From the NCBI GenBank assembly GCA_009379825.1, contig WHTA01000045.1, positions 1 to 46,637 of the forward strand: DNA of 46,637 nt. Reading direction: 5' to 3'. A program made the translations under genes and the position numbers. The DNA is from Streptosporangiales bacterium. Lineage in GTDB: Bacteria; Actinomycetota; Actinomycetes; Streptosporangiales; WHST01. The notes beneath the pieces were generated by a model that was not told where the DNA came from, made no database searches, and worked only from the letters and a program-made list of their open reading frames with translations. This document shows, one piece after another, positions 18,171 through 25,098 of this stretch; the stretch's first letter is position 1; the number at the start of each line of letters is the position of its first letter.

Positions 18171-19166
18171 GTGGCCGAGATCGTCTGTCCGCATTGTCAT
18201 GCGACCGTCCCTCGCGAGGCGGCCTTCTGTCCAGGTTGCCGTAGTCTGATCGGTGGCGGCAGCAGCAAGGAACAGCTGCTGGTGCCGGCCGGGCAGGCCG
18301 CCGACACTGCGGCAAAGGACGTCGTCGAAGAGGCGGTGCGCGCCTCGATCGCGGCGCCGAAGCCGGCCGCCGGGCAGCAGTCTCGCGCCGGCACCACCGA
18401 TCCGGTCGACCCCTATCCCACCGACGAGCAGCCGCGGCGTGCCTCGCCCCGCCGGCAGTCGCCGCGTCCCCGGACCGAACAGGCAGCGTCGGACGACGGC
18501 GCGGGCACCACGGCGTTGGCCCGCGTGGTGGCGTTCGTCGTCGCCGTGCCTGGCGCCGTGCAGGCGGCGGCGGTGAAGCTCGGCGCGTTGCCTGTCACCG
18601 TCCTGGTGGTGGTATTCGCCCTGCTCGGCTCCGGTGGGTTGCTCTACTCCGTGGGGGCGTTCGAGGGGCCGTCCGCGGCCGAGCCCGAGCGGGTCGGCAA
18701 GCCACAGCTGCTGGCGCCGGTGTCGCACGAGGTGACGTGCGCGGCGAAGGCCAGCGTGACCGCCGCGGGCAAGCGGGTGACGTTCGGTGCGAAGCACCTC
18801 GTCGACGGCAACCCGAAGACGGCCTGGCGGTGCGCGGGTGACGGCGGCAAGCAGCGGGTGACGCTGTCGTTCGGCAAGCCGGTGCGGGTGAGCAAGCTGG
18901 CGCTCGTGCCCGGGTGGGCCACCAAGGACCCCACCAGTCACGCCGACAGGTTCGAGGAGAACGGCGCCCCGACCGCCGTCACGTGGCGGTTCGACGAGTC
19001 CGCGCAGCGACAGCGCATCGGCACCCCGGAGCCGCGATGGGCGACGTTGCGGCTGGACCAGACCGTACGTACCACCTCGGTGACCCTGGTGATCGACGCC
19101 ATCCGCAAGGGCGAGCGACGGGCCATGGTCGCCGTCAGCGAGATCCGGGTTCACGGCTACCGCTAG
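18171..19166 (+). CDS. membrane zinc-ribbon protein with NADase-type glycan-binding (discoidin-like) domain
   Basis: 331 residues. The N-terminal zinc ribbon has Cys6, Cys9, Cys20 and Cys23; a Pro/Arg-rich linker follows; one membrane helix is at about 138-162 (LPVTVLVVVFALLG); the extracellular C-terminal domain (about 180-331) carries LVDGNPKTAWRC, LVPGWATKD and DRFEENG, which match the NADase-type glycan-binding/discoidin-like domain of actinobacteria. The zinc ribbon would face the cytoplasm and the binding domain the cell surface. GTG at 18171 with AGGAT upstream. The last 32 bases overlap the end of the convergent fic gene. The ligand is unknown; such proteins sometimes sit near serine/threonine kinases or toxin systems. 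Confidence 0.75.
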   Translation: MAEIVCPHCHATVPREAAFCPGCRSLIGGGSSKEQLLVPAGQAADTAAKDVVEEAVRASIAAPKPAAGQQSRAGTTDPVDPYPTDEQPRRASPRRQSPRPRTEQAASDDGAGTTALARVVAFVVAVPGAVQAAAVKLGALPVTVLVVVFALLGSGGLLYSVGAFEGPSAAEPERVGKPQLLAPVSHEVTCAAKASVTAAGKRVTFGAKHLVDGNPKTAWRCAGDGGKQRVTLSFGKPVRVSKLALVPGWATKDPTSHADRFEENGAPTAVTWRFDESAQRQRIGTPEPRWATLRLDQTVRTTSVTLVIDAIRKGERRAMVAVSEIRVHGYR

Positions 19167-20118
19167 CCGGCCGACGGTCAGCGCTCGTGCTCGCGTCCCC
19201 GTGCGTCCGTGTCCGCTCGCGACCGGGCACGATGCCGGCCGGTACGTTCCAGCGCCTGGCGCCCGGAGGTTGCTGGGGCGCATACTGGCCGGGCAGCGCG
19301 GCGGAGTGCCGGCTCCCCGCCGTCCGTGCGCGGTCGAGGTGCTCCTGCTCGTCCGGCCGTCCGAGGCCCGCATGGATAGCGATCCGTGAGTAGAGCTCGT
19401 CGCCGAGCGCCCGGTCGAGGGCGTCGAGGTGGCGGCGGGGAGCGGAGGCGCGGTCGTGCTCGCCGGTCGCGGCGTACTGCAGCAGGGCGCGCATGGGTTC
19501 GTAGTCGGCGCGTGCACCGGCCCAGCTCGCGACGCCGACGGCCTCTTGGCCGAGATCGTGCCGGATCCTGGCCCAGTCCAGGTGGTGGCCACCCGCCTTC
19601 GCGAGCTGCGAGACGTACAGCCGCGCCGCCCGGCCGTTCTCCTCCCGGAGCGGGTGGCAGTTGTTGATCTCCGCCCAGTAGTAGCCGGCCCGGTCCGCCC
19701 ACTGTCGCGGGTCGGTCAGCGCACGCAGCTCGCCGTCGCGGCCGAGCTGCTCGGTCAGCACGCGGAAGTGGGTCTCGATGCAGGTGTGGCGCAGGAACGG
19801 CCGTTCCCTGTCGGTTGGCTTGGCGATGTCCACGATGCGCAGGTCCCCGGCCGACGGGTACACGTCGCCGAACCGCTCGCGGTGGCAGTGCTTCAGGTAG
19901 CTCAGGTCGAAGCGCTCGGGCGGTTCTCGCTGGGCCAGGTCGGCGAACGCCACACCGCTGACCCCTCGTTCGTACGCGTTGAGCGCCTCCGGGTTGCGGA
20001 GGCCGAGCTTGTTGCGCAGTACGGGCGTACGCGGCTCGAAGTAGGTGAACCAGACCGGTCTCCGGTCGGGAATCTCACCGGCTGTCGTCGTCCGAGGATG
20101 TGTCGCGGACCAGTTCAT
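19135..20118 (-). CDS. Fic/DOC-family toxin with non-canonical active-site motif
   Basis: Fic enzymes transfer AMP from ATP to target proteins. Predicted 327 residues. FGDVYPSAGDLR (83-94) is the conserved first Fic block. The active-site loop reads HPLREENGRAAR (155-166); the family consensus is HPF-x-(D/E)-GNGR-x-x-R. The catalytic His155 and the ATP-binding Asn161-Gly162-Arg163 and Arg166 are kept, but the usual Gly of the anion hole is Glu160 and Phe is Leu157. The ATG at 20118 overlaps the antitoxin gene by 44 bases, the usual coupling of vbhA-fic type modules. The long hydrophilic tail from about residue 265 is unconserved. The altered loop may change the reaction or reduce activity. 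Confidence 0.85.
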   Translation of the reverse strand: MNWSATHPRTTTAGEIPDRRPVWFTYFEPRTPVLRNKLGLRNPEALNAYERGVSGVAFADLAQREPPERFDLSYLKHCHRERFGDVYPSAGDLRIVDIAKPTDRERPFLRHTCIETHFRVLTEQLGRDGELRALTDPRQWADRAGYYWAEINNCHPLREENGRAARLYVSQLAKAGGHHLDWARIRHDLGQEAVGVASWAGARADYEPMRALLQYAATGEHDRASAPRRHLDALDRALGDELYSRIAIHAGLGRPDEQEHLDRARTAGSRHSAALPGQYAPQQPPGARRWNVPAGIVPGRERTRTHGDASTSADRRPASGSREPGSR

Positions 20119-20274
20119 CTGTAAGCGCCTTGTGCTCCTCACGGGTGATCTCGCCGCGTAGGTAACGGAGCATGAGCGCGCGCTCCTCGGGCGTGAGTTC
20201 TTCGCCCTCGAACGCAAGGTCCGCCTCGACCTGGGCAAGCCGGTCTTCCGGCGTGCCCGCTGTGGGTCGGTCAC
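20075..20274 (-). pseudogene. VbhA-like Fic antitoxin, frame broken near base 20265
   Basis: A perfect GGAGG (20282-20286) stands 7 bases before a GTG at 20274, but the antitoxin sequence continues in another frame: TPEDRLAQVEADLAFEGEEL, then TPEERALMLRYLRGEITREEH. This matches the Antitoxin_VbhA family, in which the helix carrying (S/T)xxxE(G/N) blocks the Fic ATP site; here the block reads DLAFEG, with Asp at the Ser/Thr position. One G missing from the GGG run at 20264-20266 would restore a 66-residue protein. There is no in-frame start codon after the break. A true loss would leave the toxin without its inhibitor, so a sequencing error is quite possible. Confidence 0.7.
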
Positions 20275-20438
20275 AGTGTCACCTCCGGTCGGCCCCGTCA
20301 TCCTAGGTGTCCGCGCCACGCCGTGGGGCCGTTCGCGAGGGGCCAGGCAACGGGAGCCGAGCCGCACTAGTATTGGAAGCTACCGGATGCCGCCCTGGGG
20401 ACTGGGCACAGACGGTCACATTCGGTATAGTTGGGGAC

Positions 20439-20480
20439 AAGGCCCACCTCTTCTCTCTCGGGGCGAGAAGAGGTGGCCTT
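20439..20480 (-). terminator. long hairpin directly after the ComC-like gene
   Basis: Arms 20439-20454 and 20466-20480 pair over 15 base pairs with one bulged C (AAGGCC(C)ACCTCTTCT against AGAAGAGGTGGCCTT). The loop holds a further CTCG/CGAG pairing. It starts one base beyond the TAA of the dehydrogenase gene. There is no strong T-run. Confidence 0.75.
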
Positions 20481-20481
20481 C

Positions 20482-21507
20482 TTACGTCCAGGCGTCGTCG
20501 ACTGTGACGCCGAGACGCTCCGCCCAGCTGGCCAGCTCCGTGCGTACGTCCGCGGCGATCTCCAGCGGCCGGTCGTCGGGCACGCCTGCCGGGTCGACCT
20601 TGCCGGCACCGGGAACGCGTCCGCCGGCGCCGGTGACCGAGTCGGCGAGCGCACGCAGCCGCTCGCCGGGGTCGCCTGTGGGGGAGACCAGCTGCGGGTC
20701 GAGGGCCAGCACCAGGTGCGCCACCCCCTGCGGTTCGGCCGCGCGGCTGGGGGCGAACATGTCTACGACGTCGCCGGAGAGGCCGCCGACCAGCCCGCCG
20801 CTGAGCGCCTCGACGGCGAAGGCGAGCGCGAACCCCTTGGCGCCGCCGAGCGGCGCGAGCATGCCGTGCAGTGCAGCGGTGGCGTCGGTGGTCGGGTTGC
20901 CGTCGGCGTCGACCGCCCAGCCCTCGGGCAGCTGCTCGCCGCCGCGGGCATGCGCGGCGATCTTGCCGCGCGCGACCGCGCTCGTGGCCAGGTCGATGAT
21001 GGCGTGCGTGCCGTCGACGGGGAAGCCGAACGCGAGCGGGCTGGTCGAGAGCACCGGGCTGCTGCCCTGCCACGGCGGCATCACAGCAGGGCCGTTGGAG
21101 AAGACCACGCCGACGCGTCCCGCGCGGATCATCGGCAGCGTGTAGACGCCGAGCGCACCGCAGTGACCCGAGTTGCCGACGCTGGCCGCCGCGATGCCGT
21201 ACTGCCCGGCGCGTTCGGTGGCGAGCTCCGCCGCCTCCCAGAGCTGGGCGTGCCCGAGCCCGCCGGCGCCGTCGAGGGCGAGCAGCGGGCCGGTGTCGCG
21301 CACGGCGTGCAGCTCGGCGCCGGCGGCGTAGCCGCCCTCGAGCAGCCGAGCGAGGTAGTACGGCAGCCGCATCAGGCCGTGTGAGCCGACGCCCCAGACG
21401 TCCGCGGTCACGATCGCCTCTGCGCACCGGTTGGCTTCGGTCTCCGGCATCTTCGCGGCGCGGAGCAACGCGGTGGTGAGGGCCTTCGCAGAGCCGACGG
21501 TCGTCAC
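20482..21507 (-). CDS. comC: Ldh2/MDH2-family dehydrogenase, probable (R)-sulfolactate dehydrogenase (ComC-like)
   Basis: A 341-residue NAD(P)-dependent enzyme of the malate/L-lactate dehydrogenase 2 family, which has its own fold unrelated to Rossmann dehydrogenases. Seen: GVGSHGLMRLPYY with His43, NSGHCGALG with the likely catalytic His115, STSPLAFGFP, and GGAKGFALAFAVE. Known members oxidise or reduce 2-hydroxy acids; ComC interconverts sulfopyruvate and (R)-sulfolactate. The name is inferred from context: it shares a minus-strand series with a D-2-hydroxyacid dehydrogenase (SlcC-like) and a SuyAB-like pair, the known sulfolactate set. Ureidoglycolate or other 2-hydroxyacid use remains possible. 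The GTG start is at 21507, 106 bases after the neighbour's stop. Confidence 0.75.
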   Translation of the reverse strand: MTTVGSAKALTTALLRAAKMPETEANRCAEAIVTADVWGVGSHGLMRLPYYLARLLEGGYAAGAELHAVRDTGPLLALDGAGGLGHAQLWEAAELATERAGQYGIAAASVGNSGHCGALGVYTLPMIRAGRVGVVFSNGPAVMPPWQGSSPVLSTSPLAFGFPVDGTHAIIDLATSAVARGKIAAHARGGEQLPEGWAVDADGNPTTDATAALHGMLAPLGGAKGFALAFAVEALSGGLVGGLSGDVVDMFAPSRAAEPQGVAHLVLALDPQLVSPTGDPGERLRALADSVTGAGGRVPGAGKVDPAGVPDDRPLEIAADVRTELASWAERLGVTVDDAWT

Positions 21508-21613
21508 GAGGAGACCTTTCGCGTGAGCATCGTAGCGAGGACGGTGGCCGTGACACCTGAACGCAGCGCAGGTGAGCGAGGAGCGGAGCGCGTAAGGTCG
21601 ACGGGTTGCACTG

Positions 21614-22585
21614 TCATGCGGTCCTGTCCCTCAGGTTGCGGTGTTCGCCCACCGGGTTCGGTGCCTCACCGTCGCCGAACAGCGCGCGGAGGTTGTCGGC
21701 GAGCGTGGTCACGATCTTCTCCTGGCTCTCCGCCGTGATCCCCGCGACGTGCGGTGTCAGCACCACGTTGTCCAGCTGGTGCAGGCGGTGCTGCTCGCCG
21801 GGTGGTTCCGTGCTCCGTACGTCGAGACCGGCGCCGAGCAGCCGGTTCCCGGCGAGCGCGTCGGCGAGCGCGTCCTCGTCGACCACCTCACCGCGTCCGA
21901 CGTTGACGAGGATCGCATCCGGCTTCATGCTGCCGAGCAGCACTGCGTCGACGAGGTTCTTGGTCTGCTCGGTGGCCGGCACGTGCACGCTGAGCACGTC
22001 CGCCGCCTGCACGACCTCGTCGAGCGGGGCCATCCGGACACCGTCGACCTCGGTCGCGGTGACGTAGGGGTCGTACGCGACGACCTGCATGCCTAACCCG
22101 CGGGCGAGCGGCACCACGGCACGTGCGGTGGCGCCGAAGCCGAGCAGGCCCCAGACCCGGCCGTGGAACTCCCGGCCGGCGCGTCTGTCCCACTGGCCGC
22201 TGCGTACACCGCGGTCGAGCGGCAGCGTCTGCCGTGCCACGGCGAGGGCGAGCCCCAGGGTGTGCTCCGCGACGCTGATCGCGTTGACCCCGACAGGTGC
22301 CACCACGACGACGCCGAGCTCGTCGGCGGCGGTCAGGTCGATGTTGTCCAGGCCGACCCCGGCGCGCGCGATCACCCGCAGCGACGGGCAGGCGGTGAGC
22401 AGTGCCCGGTCGACCGTCGTGCGGTTGCGTACGACGAGCGCGCTGGAACCGTCGAGCGACTCGGTCAGCCGCTGCGGGTCCAGCCACCCGTCCTCGATGA
22501 CGTGCAACGAGAGGTCGTGGGCCAGCTCTTCGAAAGCTGCCCCCCAGACCTTCTCGACGATGCTGACAGTGGCCGGTTCAAGCAC
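21614..22585 (-). CDS. slcC: D-isomer-specific 2-hydroxyacid dehydrogenase, probable (S)-sulfolactate dehydrogenase (SlcC-like)
   Basis: 323 residues of the phosphoglycerate-dehydrogenase-like family. RAGVGLDNID (74-83), the NAD-binding turn LLGFGATA (147-154), VNVGRGEVVD with Arg231, Glu260 and LTPHVAG with His279 form the usual Arg-Glu-His catalytic set. It lacks the regulatory domains of serine-pathway SerA. SlcC of the sulfolactate pathway oxidises (S)-sulfolactate to sulfopyruvate, which ComC then reduces to the (R) form. The GTG start overlaps the stop of the SuyB-like gene by 8 bases, so the two are one transcript. The family is sure; the substrate is inferred from neighbours. Confidence 0.75.
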   Translation of the reverse strand: MLEPATVSIVEKVWGAAFEELAHDLSLHVIEDGWLDPQRLTESLDGSSALVVRNRTTVDRALLTACPSLRVIARAGVGLDNIDLTAADELGVVVVAPVGVNAISVAEHTLGLALAVARQTLPLDRGVRSGQWDRRAGREFHGRVWGLLGFGATARAVVPLARGLGMQVVAYDPYVTATEVDGVRMAPLDEVVQAADVLSVHVPATEQTKNLVDAVLLGSMKPDAILVNVGRGEVVDEDALADALAGNRLLGAGLDVRSTEPPGEQHRLHQLDNVVLTPHVAGITAESQEKIVTTLADNLRALFGDGEAPNPVGEHRNLRDRTA

Positions 22586-23738
22586 TCGGGTAGAGCTTCG
22601 TGAAGACGTACTCGCGGTGCCCGAGCGACTCGGCGGACGTGAGCCGACCGTTGATCACCCGGTCGCAGATCTCCATCAGCTGGTCGCCCGCCTCGGTGAG
22701 GTCGCACTCCCTGCGCAGCAGGCCGGAGCAGTCGACGTCGATGTGCTCGGTCATCGTCTCCGCCGTGTTCGGGTTGGCGGTGATCTTGACGACCGGCTCG
22801 ATCGGGTTACCGATGACGTTGCCCTGGCCGGTGGGGAAGAGGTGCAGTACGGCGCCCGCAGCGGCCATCAGCGTCACGCACTCCGCCGCGGCCGACGAAG
22901 TGTCCATGAAGTTGAGACCCTTACGCGTCGGTGCCACCGCTGGTTCGAGGGCGTCGACGACCGGCTTCGTGCCCGTCTTGGCGATGTTGCCCATCGCCTT
23001 CTCCTCGATGGTCGACAGGCCACCGGTGATGTTGCCCTGGGTGGGCTGTGAGCCGAGCAGGTTCGCGCCAGCACGCTCGACCATTTCGATGTACCGGTCG
23101 TAGATGTGCTGGAACTTGCCGCGCACCTCGTCGTCGACACAGCGCTCGGCGATGAAGTGCTCGCCGCCGGTGAGCTCCGTGGTCTCGCCGAACAGGACGG
23201 TGCCGCCGGCGTCCACCCAGCGGTTAACAGCCTCCGACGTCGTGGGGCAGGACCCCAGGCCGGTCGTCGGGTCAGACTCGCCGCACTTGATGGAGAGCAT
23301 CAGCTCGTGCCGCTCGACCGGCTCCCTGTGCAGCTCGGCGGCGTCCTGCATGAACTGCTGTGCCGCGCGCGACCCTTGCTTGATCACTTCCAGGTCGCCG
23401 CGGCCCTCGATGGAGATCGCGAACACCGGCTTGCCGGTCTTCGCGATGCCCTCGGCGACCTTGTTGGTCCAGTTGGGCTCGATGCCGATGACCACGGCGG
23501 CGGCCACGTTCGGGTTGCACCCGGTGCCGATGAGCGTGCGGAAGGTGAGCTCGAGGTCCTCGCCGAACTGCAGCCGCCCGTACGCGTGGGGGAGTGCGAG
23601 GGCACCCGGTACGTTGTTCGCGATGTGCTCGGCGGCCGCGTTCGACAGGTCGTCGACCGGGAGGACGACGACGTGGTTACGGATGCCGACGGAGCCGTCG
23701 GGTCGGCGGTAGCCGGTCAGGCCACGCTGGTCTGCCAT
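22578..23738 (-). CDS. suyB: UxaA-family large subunit, probable (R)-sulfolactate sulfo-lyase beta subunit
   Basis: 386 residues of the altronate/galactarate dehydratase large-domain family: GYRRPDGSVGIRNHVVVLP, PHAYGRLQFG, IGTGCNPNVAA, IKCGESDPTTGLGSCPTTSE and FPTGQGNVIGNPI. The length matches SuyB (about 390), the large subunit of the enzyme that cleaves (R)-sulfolactate to pyruvate and sulfite; E. coli altronate dehydratase is instead one chain of about 495 residues. The separate SAF-domain subunit lies just upstream and overlaps by 22 bases. The ATG at 23738 has AGGAG 6 bases upstream. A sugar-acid dehydratase is the main alternative; the flanking ComC- and SlcC-like genes favour sulfolactate. 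Confidence 0.75.
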   Translation of the reverse strand: MADQRGLTGYRRPDGSVGIRNHVVVLPVDDLSNAAAEHIANNVPGALALPHAYGRLQFGEDLELTFRTLIGTGCNPNVAAAVVIGIEPNWTNKVAEGIAKTGKPVFAISIEGRGDLEVIKQGSRAAQQFMQDAAELHREPVERHELMLSIKCGESDPTTGLGSCPTTSEAVNRWVDAGGTVLFGETTELTGGEHFIAERCVDDEVRGKFQHIYDRYIEMVERAGANLLGSQPTQGNITGGLSTIEEKAMGNIAKTGTKPVVDALEPAVAPTRKGLNFMDTSSAAAECVTLMAAAGAVLHLFPTGQGNVIGNPIEPVVKITANPNTAETMTEHIDVDCSGLLRRECDLTEAGDQLMEICDRVINGRLTSAESLGHREYVFTKLYPSA

Positions 23739-24019
23739 CTGGCGCTCCTCACGTTGTGGACGTGTACGTGCTGGCCGACGCCGACCGCCTTGGTGGCGAG
23801 GGCTACGCGCACGCCGTATTCGATGACGTCGGCACCGTCGGCGATGTCGACGAGAGCGAGCTTGTGGCCCAGCGAAACGGGTTCGAGCAACTCGACGTCG
23901 ACCTGTCCGCCGCCGGCCAGGTAGCCGCCCCGGACGAGGCCGGGCGTGAGATTGCGAACGGCGACGCCGACACTGTCGCCCTCGCGGTGGATGAGAAAGT
24001 CTGGCGCTGTATCGGGCAT
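23717..24019 (-). CDS. suyA: UxaA-family SAF-domain small subunit, probable (R)-sulfolactate sulfo-lyase alpha subunit
   Basis: A 100-residue stand-alone SAF domain: FLIHREGDSVGVAV at the start, SLGHKLALVDIADGADVIEYG in the middle (positions about 50-70, read in pieces SLGHKLAL and DVIEYG) and the His-rich end VGQHVHVHNV. This is the size of SuyA, the small subunit of sulfolactate sulfo-lyase, and also of small altronate dehydratase subunits. The ATG at 24019 is chosen because GGAGGT lies 4-5 bases upstream; the frame is open to 24049 but that part covers the promoter. First gene of the suyA-suyB-slcC(-comC) series, with a strong promoter and operator directly ahead. Confidence 0.75.
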   Translation of the reverse strand: MPDTAPDFLIHREGDSVGVAVRNLTPGLVRGGYLAGGGQVDVELLEPVSLGHKLALVDIADGADVIEYGVRVALATKAVGVGQHVHVHNVRSARWQTSVA

Positions 24020-24029
24020 CTGCACCTCC

Positions 24030-24084
24030 GAGGTCTGACCTCTTGCCAAGCTCTGACACTAGACGTCACCCCCGGGTCCGTCAA
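24030..24084 (-). promoter_or_regulatory. promoter and GntR-type operator of the suyA-like operon
   Basis: Reading the minus strand: TTGACG (24084-24079), 17-base spacer, TAGTGT (24061-24056), then the block CTTGGCAAGAGGTCAGACC down to 24032. The last part is the inverted repeat GAGGT-CAG-ACCTC (24030-24042) with core GGTC-N-GACC. The operator would lie just after the transcription start, where a bound repressor blocks the polymerase. The same arrangement occurs at 29262-29314 and 43830-43885. The promoter is read by eye; the regulator identity is inferred. Confidence 0.6.
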
Positions 24085-24204
24085 CGGGAAGTGCGTCACA
24101 CCGGCCCCGAGGCCGTCCCGCCAGGCTACGGCGCTGCGCAGCGAACCACCTGCGCCGGGGCTACGTTCGTGCGCAGGGCCGTCGGGCCAGCCGTGCGAGG
24201 GCTG

Positions 24205-24942
24205 CTAGGCCACCGCGCTCGGGCCGTCGGGGTTGGTGCGTTCCGCGGCTATTCGGTCCAGGGCGGCGCGGTGGGCGCTGCGGATGTGTACGCGGGCCGC
24301 CCGGCGGGCGCCGGCGGCGTCGCGGTCGCGGAGGGCGTCGATGATGCGGAGGTGCTGGACCTTCGACTTCTCCCGGCGGCCCGGGATGAGGAGTGTCGTC
24401 TGCATGCCGGACATGAGCATCTCGTGCAGGACGTGGCTGGTCTGGTGCAGGAACCGGTTCTCCGCGATGTCCGCGATGAGCAGGTGGAAGCCGGCGTCCA
24501 GGCGGGCGAGTCGTTCGAAGTCCTCCGGGTCGTCGTCGAAGGCTGCGTCGAGCTCGTCGAGCACCTCGGTGAGCTGGCCGATGTGCTCGGGGGCGATGTG
24601 CTCGGCCGCCCAGCCGGCCGCGGGGACCTCGAGCACCTCCCGCATGGCGAACAGCTCGTTGATGCTGATCTCCGCGCTGCCGAGGGCGGACCGCAGGGCC
24701 TGGGCAGACTTCGGCTCGGCGACGAAGACGCCCTGGCCGTGCTTGACCACGAGCCTGCCCTGGGCCTGCAGTACGCGCACCGCCTCCCGCAGCGACGGCC
24801 GGCTGGCGCCGAGCAGCTGCGCCATCTCGCGCTCGGACGGCAGCCGGTCGCCCGGTCGCAGCTGCTCGTTGGAGAGAAGCTCCTCGACCTGGGACACGAT
24901 GCGCTGCGAGATGTTCCCCGACTGGTTCACCGGTTGCCACAT
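24205..24942 (-). CDS. FadR-subfamily GntR transcriptional regulator
   Basis: 245 residues. N-terminal winged helix (LRPGDRLPSEREMAQLLGAS, then RPSLREAVRVLQAQG, residues about 29-63) and a C-terminal all-helical FCD ligand domain with the usual metal-binding His/Asp pattern (DAGFHLLIADIAENRF). FadR-type regulators usually repress catabolic operons and respond to an organic acid. It lies between the suyA operon and the importer operon on the same strand. The ATG is embedded in a perfect 12-base palindrome GCCACATGTGGC, and a GGTCCGACC lies 103 bases upstream, so it may control itself. The GGTC-N-GACC sites in this window resemble the FadR-type consensus TGGT-N2-GACCA; it is the best candidate for their owner. 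Confidence 0.9.
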   Translation of the reverse strand: MWQPVNQSGNISQRIVSQVEELLSNEQLRPGDRLPSEREMAQLLGASRPSLREAVRVLQAQGRLVVKHGQGVFVAEPKSAQALRSALGSAEISINELFAMREVLEVPAAGWAAEHIAPEHIGQLTEVLDELDAAFDDDPEDFERLARLDAGFHLLIADIAENRFLHQTSHVLHEMLMSGMQTTLLIPGRREKSKVQHLRIIDALRDRDAAGARRAARVHIRSAHRAALDRIAAERTNPDGPSAVA

Positions 24943-25044
24943 GTGGCGCTACTCCTCTCCCGGTTTCCCGTTGCCCGCAGGCAGATGGAGTCCGGGCTAC
25001 CGGTGCGGCGACTACGAGTAGAACGTGCTGGTCAGCCTAGCACT

Positions 25045-25053
25045 GGTCCGACC
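25045..25053. promoter_or_regulatory. GGTC-N-GACC operator-like site upstream of gntR
   Basis: GGTCCGACC at 25045-25053, followed on the plus strand by CCTGGTGAG, resembles the site before suyA (GGTCTGACCTCTTG). A GTGCT/AGCAC inverted repeat with 9-base spacer sits beside it at about 25024-25042. No convincing promoter was identified here, so this site is less sure than the other three. Confidence 0.4.
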
Positions 25054-25098
25054 CCTGGTGAGTTGTCCAGCCGAAGCAGCGTCGGGACGGCCCTTCGG

